A DNA stretch of 64,000 nt from positions 51,357 through 115,356 of the forward strand of contig JAQFVV010007279.1 of assembly GCA_028023455.1 (NCBI GenBank). Direction: 5' to 3'. The notes under the pieces were generated by a model. That model ran no database searches, was not told the DNA's origin, and worked only from the letters and a program-made list of their open reading frames with translations. The DNA comes from Epiperipatus broadwayi. Its lineage: Eukaryota > Onychophora > Udeonychophora > Euonychophora > Peripatidae. Made by a program: the position numbers and the translations under genes. Positions 48,625 through 60,130 of this stretch are shown here, in pieces. The stretch's first letter is position 1. The number at the start of each line of letters is the position of its first letter.

Positions 48625-49705
48625 ATATAATATGAAAAGGATGAATCATACTGAACCAGTACTATCAGTTGGTCCAAATCACCATCTCCCACATATATAT
48701 ATACAATCAGTGCACAGTTTATATTAAGATAAAAAATCTTCAAATTTTAATGGGCAGGCTTCAATCTTCTCAACTCTTCAGCCATTCATGCCATTGATAA
48801 TTTAAAGATGGGATGCTCAAAGCCCTTATTGATGCCAATATTATTGTCAAATCCATGTTGACTTTAAGTCTCTCTGACCCTCACATATAAAACCTTAATA
48901 TGTCCTTTTAAATATACAGAAGAGAGATGGGCATAAGACAGGCTAAATATGTAGAATTTAAATACATAATATTGTCTATATTAAACTTAATATAATTAAG
49001 AAGAAACTTGAACTCAGACTTCAAGTTCCCTACAGCTATCCATTCTATCTTAATCAACCAATACACATGATATCAAATACATGTGAAAAAAATAAATGAT
49101 CTCCATTATATGTATTTCATGCTGAACCAGCACTCATCAGTTGGTCCAAAACAATATCTCTCACACATATATACAATCAGTGCTCAGTTTATATTAAGAT
49201 GGAAACTCTTCAAACTTTAATGGACAAGCCAACCTTTAACTCTTCCATCCAACCACATCATTAAAAATTCATGGATGTAATGCTCAAAGCCCTTGTTGAT
49301 GCCAATAGTATTGTCATACCCATATTGATTTTAAGTCACTCTGATTGCACACATATAAGACCTTAATATGTTCAATGATATGAATGGCTGAAGAGGTGGA
49401 GGGTGGAGAAGATTAAAGCTTGTTCATTAAAGTTTGAGGAGTTGCTATCTTAATATAAACTGAGCAGTGATTGTATATATGTGTGAGAGATGGTGAACTT
49501 GACCAACTGATGAATGCTGGTTCAGCATGAAATGTGTATATTGGAGATCATTCATCTTTTTCATATGTATGTGATCATGTGTGTTGGTTGTATAAGATAG
49601 AGTGGATAATTGTAAGAAACTTGAAAGTCTGAGTTCAAATCCTTTCTTAATTACATTAAGTTTAGTATAGACAATATACATGTATTCAAATATATAAATA
49701 TTAGT
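48625..49705. repeat. Cluster of three R2 SINE-like repeats, convergent
   Basis: Copies at about 48630-48940 (-), 49070-49345 (-) and 49370-49700 (+). Each has the AACCAGCACTCATCAGTTGG-type segment or its inverse. The plus copy ends in the clearest tRNA-like part of the family (GGTTGTATAAGATAGAGTGG then GAGTTCAAATCC). Between the first two, 48950-49060 is the inverse of that tRNA-like end. Confidence 0.82.
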
Positions 49706-49814
49706 TTTCTTATACACATGGACTCACTAAATATAGTTGTAGTGACCCACAGTTCAAAAAATATTAACAATTAGAAATCCATGAGTTTTATATGCAATAT
49801 TTAAATATAAGTAT

Positions 49815-49910
49815 ATTGTCTATACTGAACATAATGTAATTAGAAGGGATTTGACCTGTAGGGAGTTTCTGTCAGAATTGAAATCCCTTCTAATTAAATT
49901 TTATATGTGC
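49815..49910. repeat. Hairpin within an R2-related end
   Basis: TAATTAGAAGGGATTT is mirrored by AAATCCCTTCTAATTA across a 28-base loop. The arms resemble the R2 3' end (TTAGTATAGACAATAT nearby). Confidence 0.6.
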
Positions 49911-50220
49911 ACCTATCTATATGAGTGCCAACACAAATAATCTCTCAGTCTGCCATGTTTTCTTTTTGTGCACTTAGACTTGTGGTTATTCTCTTTCTGA
50001 ACTTATCATTGTAGTAACATTTTTATAACTGCACTATTTTAGTTTTCTGTCAATTATTTTTATTGATATCTTAATATTAATATTTTTCAAACTAAACTAG
50101 TTATTGATGTATGTATGTTAAAAATGTATATTATTTAGGATTTTCTATTATCCATGACGTCAGATATTTATAACCAAATACAGACAATATAATGAGAGGA
50201 AAACTGATATGTAATCACTA

Positions 50221-50363
50221 AAGCATTCACAAGTTTTTTTCCATATGTCATAGCATTGGCCAGGAGGTGAACCCGCAACAACTGTCTGCAAACAACTGCG
50301 TGCTTTGCAAGGCGGCTGGGCTGACCTCTCGGCTAACAATGCTTGACAAGCATTCACAAGTTT
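50221..50363 (-). repeat. tRNA-derived SINE (S1) with 16-bp target duplication
   Basis: AAGCATTCACAAGTTT at 50221-50236 and 50348-50363. The insert 50237-50347 on the minus strand begins GCTTGTCAAGCATTGTTAGC, has CGAGAGGTCAGCC, and B-box GCGGGTTCACCTCCTGG, and ends GCTATGACATATGG plus A-run. It lies just 32 bases below the TM1 exon. Confidence 0.92.
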
Positions 50364-50394
50364 ATGATCAAAAATATAAAATTTTAATAATTAC

Positions 50395-50498
50395 CTAAAT
50401 ACTGTAAAAATCACAACTGATATGAATAAAAAGGTAATGCTAATAATGCATCCAGCCATGCTTATTGTTTCTAATACTCTGAGATGTATTTCACTGAC
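50395..50498 (-). CDS. Latrophilin-like adhesion GPCR, exon with Stachel-to-TM1 linker and TM1
   Basis: This minus-strand exon of 104 nt lies between a TATCAG acceptor (phase 0) and a GTAATT donor after AG of an Arg codon. It encodes VSEIHLRVLETISMAGCIIS then ITFLFISVVIFTVFR. This is the first transmembrane helix, aligned with ..L..IT.VGI..SL.CL...I.TFC.FR of latrophilins. An S1 SINE sits only 32 bases downstream in the intron. The intron upstream (50499-50600) is only 102 nt, the shortest in the gene. Confidence 0.9.
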
Positions 50499-50600
50499 CT
50501 GATAAATAAAATAAGATAAAAGTTACAAAAGTAAATAACTGTTACTAAAATACTTTAAACATTCATTTATATATATATATGAATTAAGCAGAAAACTTAC

Positions 50601-50727
50601 TGATGACAACATTCCTGTGACATCCATCAAAACTGCAAAATTTGTTAAATGGTTGCACTCACATTTTGTATGAAACCTTGTATGACTTTTCATGGTACAA
50701 CCATGAGTATCCCATGCACCATAAGCA
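50601..50727 (-). CDS. Latrophilin-like adhesion GPCR, exon with GPS motif and tethered agonist
   Basis: This minus-strand exon of 127 nt lies between a TTTTTAG acceptor and a GTAAGT donor. It encodes [20 protein letters not shown] and [20 protein letters not shown]. It carries the GPS pattern W..GC......T.C.C.HLT, with the autoproteolysis site His-Leu|Thr intact, so the receptor should be able to self-cleave. [13 protein letters not shown] is then the tethered (Stachel) agonist. With the CVFWN cysteine in the previous exon, all four GPS cysteines and both Trp residues are present. Adhesion GPCR family knowledge supports the mechanism; cleavage itself is inferred. Confidence 0.95.
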
Positions 50728-51519
50728 CTAAAAATTACAAAACAATAAGGTGAAAAAATATATGTTAATGTTTTTAATTAAGATACATTATGTAATATTT
50801 AATTTTATTTACTAGCACAGTAATAGTATACATGCGTTCAACAAGACACCATTGAGATATTACAAAAACAGTATAGTGCACTGCGTTAGGATAAAAAATC
50901 CTTACTGTGCAAATTATGATACATCATAAATCTATGATATTTTTGCTATTGAAATATATATATATATATTTACTTATTTTAATAAAATATTTTTATATTT
51001 CCAATCACACATATATGTAATGTAGACCAAAAAGTTAGTGATTTATGAGGTAATTAATATTAACTGCAGGAATGTACAAATTTAATTTATTAAAAAAATC
51101 ACTGGTTTTCATTTTTGATTCATATATATATTCAGTTGACAGCCATTTTAATAATTTTTATGAAAAGAATATAAAAATATTGAAAAGGCTCTCAATAAAT
51201 TTTAAAAAACTAAAAGCAGAAAAACAGATTATTTTAGTTAAAAAAACTCTAGACATTTCCACAATGATAATTATCATCTAACCTTTTTCTTTATATTACA
51301 TATATATGTACTTTGGAGTTTAAATTACATTAAATGACATACTGATTTTACCAGTGCAGTATTGATTTTCTGGACATTAGCCCTGGCTAGTTGCGAAATG
51401 TAACCAGTACAATTTAGGAAATTTTAAGTACTTTTGTACCTTATTTTATTAAACCATTTTGTTCTAATGCTACACTTGTTTCTTTTGTTGCATTCTTTTA
51501 CTTAAAGACATAAAAATAT

Positions 51520-51607
51520 TGAGAGGTCAGCACAGCTGCCTTACAAGCAGTTGTCCTGGGTTAGTGGGTTCGCTTCCCGGCCGATGCTATGACACATGAA
51601 AAAAAAA
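51520..51607 (+). repeat. tRNA-derived SINE (S1), 5'-truncated
   Basis: Starts inside the A-box (GAGAGGTCAGCACAGCTGCC), keeps B-box GGGTTCGCTTCCCGG, family end GATGCTATGACACATG and A-run. Confidence 0.85.
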
Positions 51608-53384
51608 GATAAGCATATTCTGTAATATTTTTTCAACATATATTTCATGATAGTGACTATACTTATGCTGTCTGAGCTATTTCAAATGCTCTGGTTTTAA
51701 ATTTGAAAAAAGTGGTAACCTTAAATTGAATTATATATACATGGTTTATGTCTTATCTCAAAAAATATTTATGCCAACATATTTATAATAAATCTTATAT
51801 TAGATGTAATATTTTCTAATCTCATATTATATTTATAAAAACATTTAATATGTTTTAAATAATACTTATAGTGTGAACACAGTCTTACAGATAGCTTACA
51901 GCAAGTTGCATCATTTTTTAGAGAGTTAAGCAATTCATATTTTGTCTTCTTTTATAATGTGTTGCATAGCAAAGGGCATGATAATCTGATATTCATTATA
52001 AATGATATTCAGGTTCTTATTGAAATTGACAGTACTTGTAAAAAAGCTGAGTCAGAAGTCATGAAGCAAGCCTATCAAGTTGATAAATTATCTTAGTATT
52101 ATGCATTATTACACACACACACACACACACGAATATTATATATATTGAAGTGAATTATATCAACATTTTTAATGGACCACACCAACACAGATGATTATTT
52201 AGGTAGTAGAAGTGTTATACATAACTTAATAACATAATAAAGTTATTAAGATGAAGTTTAAAATATTCAGATGTTAATGAAGTGTAGACCATAACATAGA
52301 GTTATCAAAAACATTGCCCATGAGCTACATGCAGTCCACAGTGAGAATTTGGATAGCCCACTTGGGGGGTTTGATTTTTACAAATGAATAAATATAGTAA
52401 TCAATTTGAAATAAATGCTTATTAGATATTTTAATTCTGTTATTGATTAATAATCCAAATGTTGATTATCAACAATTATTATATCATATCCACTAGTTCA
52501 ATAGAAACTTTTATAAACACTATGTAATTATTATTTTGAATATGGTTCTTGGATAAATATGTTATTTAATGCAGACCTTGGATTATTTAAGTTCACATCC
52601 GCATTAACCCATTACTAGTGACAGTAATAAGAATTGTCACAGACTTAGAATGCTATTACTTATTTACTCCACATGCTTTTGGACAAAAGAGTAAATGTTT
52701 AGACAAAGATTTTATACTGGCATAAAATAAAGGTATCATTAAGTTTTTAATATATTTCATTTTTAACTTGCCTTATCAGGTAAATAATTTCTGCTTTGTC
52801 ATAATAACCTTTTTTAGTTATTTCCTATCTGTATTAATCTTTGTATTAAGATAGTCATATAAAACATTGCATTATTTATTTATATATATTTACACTCACA
52901 ATATTGACAAAATTTATCATTAGTATTTAAAACATTTTCTAATATTATTTTTTTAAAACAGTAGCTTCAATTAAAAAAAAGTTATGGAAGAAAATTAAAT
53001 ATGTTTGACAAATTATAAGGTAAAATAATAAACATATAAACTAATGCGTCATAATATTGCATTTTAATTTGGGTAAATAAATCTCATTAATTTAATCACA
53101 TAAAAAAGACTGATATATTTGTATATTTAGGTTAACCTCATTGCAGTTAGTTGTTTCACAAAACATGAGGAAATATTTTCAATCTATTTAAATTAAGCAT
53201 ATTTTTCACATCACACCATATGATTAAGATGGTCATATGATGTTTGAGCATCTTCGTGGCAGATTGAGTGTTTTACAGTTCAATTTCATTTAGTCTAAAA
53301 TGAGTTTTTTTAAAATCTACATTTTATCTACTCAATGATTCTGGAACTTCTAACTCTAACAAATTGTCTATATGATTGATTATT

Positions 53385-53475
53385 TATAGGAGGTCTTGTA
53401 GTATAATAGTTAGCTTAGTCATCTGCTGTGCTAGAATCAGGTTTCAGGTCTCTGCTAGTTCAACAATTTTTTTTC
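53385..53475 (+). repeat. tRNA-like SINE fragment
   Basis: GTAGTATAATAGTTAGCTTA (A-box-like) and CAGGTTTCAGGTCTC (B-box-like) at tRNA spacing. The acceptor arms do not pair well, so not a functional tRNA. Confidence 0.45.
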
Positions 53476-53932
53476 AAGTCATAAAAAGCATGGGATTTCT
53501 TATTTTAAATATCAATTTATAGCCACCCAATGTTGGTTAATAAATGGCCGTTTAACTATCATTAATTAAAGAGTAGCTGGTTGGTTAAATAAATATTGAT
53601 GCTTTGCTTGTAAAAGCAAAAAAAATAATTACAATATGGTATTGTTTTTTCTGTTGACAAGATCCATGGACACTAAGTTCAAAGTTTATTTTATCTATAG
53701 TATCATTCATATGAAATATACCATTGCAAAGCACAAACAGGTATTAGTTATTAATAGTAATTGAATGAATGTGTGATACATGGGAGATCACATCACATTC
53801 ATTAACCAGAAGTGATAGACCTGAACTACAGTCTATGTGTTTCCAGTTCTCAATTTCCCTATTTGATATCACTGCATAATCCCTTATTTTATCTAATTTA
53901 TTTAATAGAATTTGATACATATAAATAATAGA

Positions 53933-54135
53933 TGAGAAAAGAGGATATGTTTTTTTTTTTCATATGTCAAATGCATTGACTGGAAAGTGAACCCAGGTCA
54001 GCTGCTTGGAAGGCATCTGTAGTGGACTAGGGGTTAGCATAGCTGCCTTCCAAGCAGCTGGCTTGGGTTCGCTTGCCGGTCAACGCATTTGACATAGGAA
54101 AAAAACAAACAAACCATATACTCTTTTCTCATATA
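53933..54135. repeat. Palindrome with S1 SINE arms and mirrored flanks
   Basis: Left arm on minus and right arm on plus are S1 halves (GTCAAATGCATTGACTGG versus CCGGTCAACGCATTTGAC; GGTTAGCATAGCTGCCTTCC at the centre). Both arms keep the A-run at the outside. Beyond the A-runs the flanks are also inverted: GAGAAAAGAGGATATG on the left corresponds to the inverse of CATATACTCTTTTCTC on the right. Confidence 0.8.
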
Positions 54136-54687
54136 AATAATATATTGAAAATTTCTGTGTAGATGCTCAGGTGTTATCAATACCACCTGATGATTGAGAA
54201 TAACTCATGAATAATAAAAAAAATTGATCTGGAAAATTTTTCACTGAATGACAGTTTAAGATTTGTTTTATGCTTACAGGAAAAGAGTGCGTCAGATATC
54301 TGATGGGTTTTATATTTTGTGCATTTATTAATTCATTACAAATATTTCTTATTGTGTTCTGATACATTGGATGTTGTACTATGGATATTAATTTTTAAAT
54401 ATGAATGTAGAAAAACTGAGGGATTAAATATTATATATATGATCAATTGCTAGCCAAGTTGCCAAATCGTATTATTTGTAATTAAGACATGTAAATAGTA
54501 AGTCTGATTACCATTTCTGTGCTCATGGACGATGCTTCAGATGAATGAAGTCTCCATTTCACTTAACAATCAAGGATTATTCATAAGTTGTACACAATTA
54601 TTCTGAGTAATAATTTAAATTTTATTATATGGTTAGAGAAATGTGTCACAAATTAAACATCAAGTATATTTATCAATTTATTATAGA

Positions 54688-54972
54688 TATATTAAACAAC
54701 CTCCATACTTCTCCATTCTTTTTAAATTCATATAAATAAAGATACAATAAAAGACAAATGACCCCCAAGATGCTGCATTTCGTGCTGAACCAACACTCAT
54801 CAATTGGCCCAGGTCTTCATATAATAGATATTATGAGAGATAGTGACCTGGGCCAACTGATGAGTGTTGGTTCAGCATGAAATGCAGCATCTCGGGGATC
54901 ATTTGTCTTTTATTGTATATTTATTTATATAAATTTAAAAAGAATGGAGAAGTATGGAGGTTGTTTAATATA
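54688..54972. repeat. Near-perfect 285-bp palindrome with R2 sequence in its arms
   Basis: Arms of about 128 bp with only a few mismatches run from TATATTAAACAACCTCC to GGAGGTTGTTTAATATA around a ~28-bp centre near 54830. Each arm has R2 body (GCTGAACCAACACTCATCAA) at the inside and about 60 bp of non-R2 sequence (CTTCTCCATTCTTTTTAAAT) at the outside. Confidence 0.9.
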
Positions 54973-56052
54973 CCTATGAAGACATTACACACGGGAAAGA
55001 GAAAGGTGTAAAACTCCATGTGTGTGTATATTTAAAATTAAAAAATCAGATATATTAATCTTTAAACTGAGGTTTGAAGTTTATATCTGTGCTAGAAATA
55101 AGCTCTAGTTTAGAAAATGATTGATAAAAATCATTATTGTATTTATCTGAGGTGGATGTTGTCAAAGTTGTGAGTGGAGTGAGTTTGACAATGGTAAATA
55201 AGAATGTAATAATTTATTATATATATTCTTTATAATGTTATACTTCTGTTCTCTTGAGTCCTATAATGTGAATATTAATTATCAACACTTATTAGAAAAT
55301 TGGACATTGAAGATTTGATGGTAAAATATTGTAAATCTATGTTCCATATCTCTAATTTATTTGACGATAGAGAGTTTTCTCAAATGCATACATGCGTACT
55401 AAAACAGACTAAACTTGGAAAGATTTTACACAGAGTGACAATTTAAGATTTGTTATAAGCTTGGAGGACCTGAAAGATTGAGTTGGCTATGTATGTAAAT
55501 AGAATGATTAACATATACGTATATATACATTTTTATAAACACTATTTTTATGCCAGCGAGTATATATATATATAGAGGTATATTCAAATAGAACAAGGTT
55601 TTCTAAGCAAACATTTAAAATTAAAAAGTATAGATTTTAATCGTAAAAATATTTTGCCAAATTCTTTAAAATCTTCTATTTATAGTTGGGGAATTAAAAT
55701 TGATATTAATTATGATGATTAATTTAGATTATGTTTAAATCACTCATAGCATCTGTAAATGAAATGCTTTTGACGGGAAAAAAAGATTGCTCTTGAAATA
55801 AAAAAGGTCCAAATTCATCCCGTTAATCCTTCTGTCATCTGTTTTTTTTTTTTTAATTTTAAAACCTTTTGTAAAAAAAAAAAATCAGTAAAGAGTGAGA
55901 AATTTAGGTAATTAGATGACAGAATGAATCAGAATTTATTCTTTGAATAAAATTTAATTGCCTGGGATAAACAAATTGAATCAAGATATATTTAAAGAAG
56001 AAAAATTAGTTGGAAGATCTGCAATTTTCCAATTGTGAGATTTTTTACTCAC

Positions 56053-56220
56053 CCGGCTGAAAAATTCCAGAAGACACAGATGGGCGTCTGCTCGGATTCA
56101 TTAAGGTGTTCCAGATTTATACTGACAGTATCTCTTTCAAAAGAAAACGACCTTTCTGGAGCTTGAAGTGCGAGAGACAGCATCTTTGAGTTAACGGTAG
56201 TGTTTTCAGTAAAAGCAGAA
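56053..56220 (-). CDS. Latrophilin-like adhesion GPCR, exon with C-terminal GAIN domain
   Basis: This minus-strand exon of 168 nt follows a TTTTTATAG acceptor and ends at GTGAGT after two bases of a Gly codon. It encodes SAFTENTTVNSKMLSLALQA, PERSFSFERDTVSINLEHLN and ESEQTPICVFWNFSA. VNS..LS.A, the V.I.L.HL strand and CVFWNFS are conserved GAIN subdomain B elements preceding the GPS; the Cys and Trp begin the GPS disulphide set. An NTT sequon and the NFS sequon are potential N-glycosylation sites. It is the most 5' exon in the window; the rest of the ectodomain (in latrophilins lectin, olfactomedin and hormone-binding domains) would lie beyond 64000. An ATG-started reading at 56270 continues through the intron and is not real. 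Confidence 0.9.
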
Positions 56221-56222
56221 CT

Positions 56223-57810
56223 ATAAAAAAAAATAACGATATAAAAAATAAATATTTTAATAAAATACATTTATTTGTAGCTTTGTGTGTGTATAGGCAG
56301 GTAAGAATGCAAATTTAAAATAATATATATATATAAACATTAGTATGATGTAAGATCTCATTAAAGCTTATAATATAAATCTAAAATTTAAATTCTATAA
56401 AAAAATTTAAGAATTGGTTAAGCAATGATGATAAAATGTTATTACTCTACAGCCTAATTACTTTACTGCCTTCAAGAAAAAACTTAAAATATATATTTAC
56501 TATTAATGGAGTACCAACACTCCTTTGATTCTTTTAGCTTATTAGTCAAGGGGGAAAAAGGGTTACAGTTAAAATGGAAGTGGGGTTACTAAAATATATG
56601 GTTTTTGACCTTCAAGAAGACTTTCAAAATTTAATTGGTTTTTTTTTTTATTTCAAACTATTATTTTGCTAATAGAAGTTAAAGATGGCTGCTGCATAGT
56701 TCTATCTTTGAATCCCAAATGAATGCAAAAGCCAGAAAACAACCCAGATATGTTCATCCTTATCTGATAAACTACTGATTACCCAATGTCCCATTAGATA
56801 ATTCTTGAGTATATAGAGGAGACTGCTCTTGTTTATATCATTAATCCAATAGCATCTCAATTACAACAGATTAATGTTTAATTAGGTCAAGTGATATATG
56901 ACTTGATTTCCTTGCAACATAATGCATTTTTACTGTTATGCTTATATTACTATTAATTGAGTTATAGTATTTTTTCACTCACAAATGTATATAATGACAA
57001 AAAGGCATGATATTTATCATTTGGATGTATCAGTAGTCCTTAGAATTCAAAATGGGGGTGAGCACACTCTAAATGAGTACCGATAAATTCAAATTTAAAA
57101 ATATGTATAGGTTCAAAATCATTAACACATTTTTTATTTAGTTAGTAACTAAATTAATAATTTAAAAAAATATTATTATAATTGCTAATTGATAAACAAT
57201 GAACTAGAAATAATATTAAGCTTTATTTCTGGAGCTCACAATGAGAAATTATTGTTAAAATTACATTTTACAGAAAATCATGCTATAAACAGCATTTGTC
57301 TCTGCTAACACATTCATTTGATTTGTAATTTATATATTCATTAAAAAAAAAAAACTACTAAATTTTAGTGACATTTTTGCCAAGATTTGGAATCACTTTC
57401 AAAAAAAAAAATGCATGCTTGACTTAAAATTTTTTAGTTTAGTGAATAACACTTTTTTCTTTCTGTTAGACATCTTTAATTTTCTTTGTTATTGTTTTTT
57501 ATACAGTTTGATAAAAAAATACATAAGTGAATACTTTTAAACTTTAATTATAGTTAAATTTGATTAACATTTGATTATATATAATAATTATAGCATTAAT
57601 TATTTTTATTTATTTATTTTTAAAGTTTATGAGTTTTAAATTAATAAATAGCAAATATTTTAAGCTTTATTTTTTATCTTTGAAAGATGTAATTATAGAA
57701 ATAGAATAAATAAATACATTTTTTAAACAAATACATACATAAAAAATATATGAATATCTATTTTTAAACATATTCAATAATTCTTTTTTAAAGGAGTATT
57801 ATTATAATAC
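56223..57810 (-). other. Presumed receptor intron, no feature seen
   Basis: AT-rich DNA with homopolymer runs. I searched the minus strand for further GAIN-type exons and saw none I could support. Confidence 0.5.
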
Positions 57811-58693
57811 CTGGGGCTTGTTTTTGCAGTAGATAGGTTCCTCAGAAAATGCGCACAAAAGAAATTGCACAAAAATAGACTTAACTTACTTTGAAAAATG
57901 GGGGATAGGTTCTGTAATTTTCAAAAATTGCATAAAAGCAAAGCAACAAGAAAAAATTACTTTAAAATTTGCATTAAAAAAATAAGGAAATAAAGTATGA
58001 CTAATAAAAAATTTCAAATATTTGAAAAAAAAAAAAATACAAGACAAACTTTTCTTACTTTTTTTATTAACTACAGTATTTAATTTTCCATTTTCCATAC
58101 ATATTTTAATCATTACCACTATTTGACAATATGCGTTCGTTTGTGAAATCAGATTCGTGATGTGACGTACAACTAGCACCATTTTCAGTCTTGTGCTGTG
58201 TTAATGGTTTTCTGTTTCTATATTAAAAAATGAGATTCTAATCAAAACAAAAAGATTATACATTAGCATTAGAAAGATTATTTTCAGTTTACAAAATCAA
58301 TAAAATCTCTGTTATTTATTTTTAAAATTATTTATTTCTATTATATCTAACAAAATTTGTTTTAAAAGTTTAAAATTTTTAAATATTTATTGAGATATTT
58401 TATACATTAGCATAAATCTATTATTATTATTATTTACTCATTAGTATAAGTAGATTATTTACATAGAAGCTAAGATTCTAAATACAGCTTCAGGCCATAT
58501 TCACGTTAGCTGCTAATATAACATTATATTTTTGAAAAAAAAAGTATTTCAAGTCAAAATAAGTTATGAATAATTTAAATTTCTTAATATGTAATAAATA
58601 TAGTAAAATATTAAAGATATTAAGAAGAAATATGAATCGCATAACTTCAAAATCACATTAAAATAATTCGCATAAAATGAGACCCAGGTGTAT
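57811..58693. mobile_element. Possible non-autonomous DNA element with terminal inverted repeats
   Basis: The left end ACCTGGGGCTTGTTTTTGC and the inverted right end (ACCTGGGTCTCATTTTATGC on minus) are imperfect inverted repeats 0.88 kb apart. Internal blocks TGCGCACAAAAGAAATTGCA and TTGCATAAAAGCAAAGCAAC repeat the terminal theme. No target duplication or transposase was recognised. A 98-codon minus frame inside is not gene-like. Confidence 0.5.
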
Positions 58694-59342
58694 TTTTTTA
58701 TTTGACAGATTTTTTCGCTTAAAATATTAATCACAAACTTTTAAGTATAAAAGCTAGTTATTGTAATTTATACCTTGATTATATTTAAAAATAAATAATG
58801 TTGATTATTCAAGTATACAATAGAGGGTATTAGTGGAAACAGAATAAATACGTTGCAGGAAAGCTTATCATTTTAAACAAGTTAGTTGTGACTTTTCTTT
58901 ATACCACAAGCATTTGAATAGATGTCATTGAGTTTACACAAAAATATTATAAATATAGCATGCATTATTAACCTGGCATATATTCTTTGTTCAACATTTA
59001 GAATGCTTTTAATTCATAGCCTAGGAAAGGGTGATTTAATCCCTTTGTTTATATAGAGTACATAACAACTTTACAAAGTTTGGAGAATTCCTAAAATACA
59101 TGAACTCAAATACTATAAACTAAGACATGCTCCAAAAGACACTGTGACTCAGCTGACTTCATGGGCTCAGATATTGGATAGTCATTATTTCAAATTGCTA
59201 TTGTATATAATGAGAAAGTGTAAATGTGTAGCAGTATAAAATATAACAATGAATGGGTAATGGTTTTTTTTATATTAATGAATGCCTAAGTTACTTATCA
59301 AATGCTAAGTGATGAAAATTTATAAGTGAAAAATTATGTTAT

Positions 59343-59373
59343 TTATTTACTTAACAGGTTAGTTGTAGAAGAA

Positions 59374-59410
<37 letters not shown>
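59343..59410. repeat. (TAA)n microsatellite at the 5' edge of the LINE
   Basis: A pure TAA tract of about 35 bp (59376-59410) directly abuts the inverted LINE segment. Confidence 0.9.
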
Positions 59411-59411
<1 letters not shown>

Positions 59412-60130
59412 CGGCACGATCGCGATTGTATTAACTCCCTCCATTGTTATTATTCCCTGCGATAAATAATTTGCCAGCTGACACAGGCATTTGCTAGTCA
59501 GTTTGTCAAGGTGTTTTAATATGAACAGTGGAATTCCAGGGCTTCCTGGGTGACAGTTGTTGTCCATTTTATTCATTTTCATTATAAAATCATCTATAGT
59601 ATATGGTGATTCAGTCTCTGCCATTCCAAATACATTTGGCTGGTATTGTATCAATTTTCCTGGTCCCAGCTTATCTTTAAAATAGTTAAGAATTGGTAAT
59701 ATCATATTATTTCCAGTAAATGTTTCATTGTTTATTTTAATTGCTAATGGCACTTTGATTTCAGGTCCCCTCCCTAATGCCCATCTAATATATTGCCGAG
59801 TCCATGTGTGTTGATGCATTAGGCATATTTTACTTTTTTTATTTTTTAAATAGCTCTTCAGTGTTTCACATGCTTTGTTATAAGCATTTGTTAGTATATG
59901 TATACGTTTCTGTGTGTGCTGATTAGGAGTTATGGCCACAATATGTTTATGAATTTGTTCTGCAAGCTTCAACAACCCTGAGGGAGGTGGCTGATTTTTC
60001 ACTATATGATTAATGTTAAATGACAGGATATTAATGTAAGCTAAATATTGCTGTATTGGGTTAAAGTTCATTGAAAGAATTTTATTCCACATAATATAAG
60101 AGATAAGGCCAATATCAATGGGTCCATTGC
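59411..60130 (-). pseudogene. LINE segment, inverted 5' part (linker and start of reverse transcriptase)
   Basis: The minus-strand frame of ~240 codons before the microsatellite-encoded Ile run reads through QHTWTRQYIRWALGRGPEIK, PYTIDDFIMKMNKMDNN, CHPGSPGIPLFILKHLDKL (family SPG.DGIP...LK) and SQGIITMEGVNTIAIVPF, where it stops at the (TAA)n. That is the point just before the NYRPI box. The C-terminal continuation, beginning KILEKVIKDKIESFI, is on the opposite strand from about 60131. The terminal poly-Ile of the open frame is translated microsatellite and not protein. Together with the next entry this is one LINE insertion with a 5' inversion. Confidence 0.85.

Larger units (their letters stand above)
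31656..50394 (-). other. Receptor intron (TM1 to TM2), about 18.7 kb
   Basis: Contains four LINE remnants, the second Penelope-like palindrome, two S1/S3 SINEs, and R2/R3 repeats, listed separately. I see nothing nameable in 34200-35650, 35760-37960, 42650-43515, 44275-45525 and 46745-47730. Confidence 0.6.
50728..56052 (-). other. Receptor intron (GAIN to GPS), about 5.3 kb
   Basis: Contains an S1 SINE (51520), a possible hAT-type end near 52320-52400 (TTGCCCATGAGCTACATGCA), a tRNA-like fragment (53385), and two palindromes (53933 and 54688), listed separately. A (CA)n tract lies at 52111-52130. A ~45-base motif (ACAGTTTAAGATTTGTTTTA) near 54250 recurs near 55440. Otherwise nothing recognised. 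Confidence 0.55.

Noticed and set aside
56049-56270. Reading the GAIN exon as a separate 73-residue protein from ATG at 56270
   Set aside because: The first ~16 residues are translated intron. A TTTTTATAG acceptor at 56221-56223 and frame continuity with the GPS exon show it is an internal exon.
57886-58182. 98-codon minus frame with a hydrophobic middle
   Set aside because: It lies within a probable non-autonomous inverted-repeat element, is low in complexity (poly-Phe from an A-run), and has no recognisable domain.
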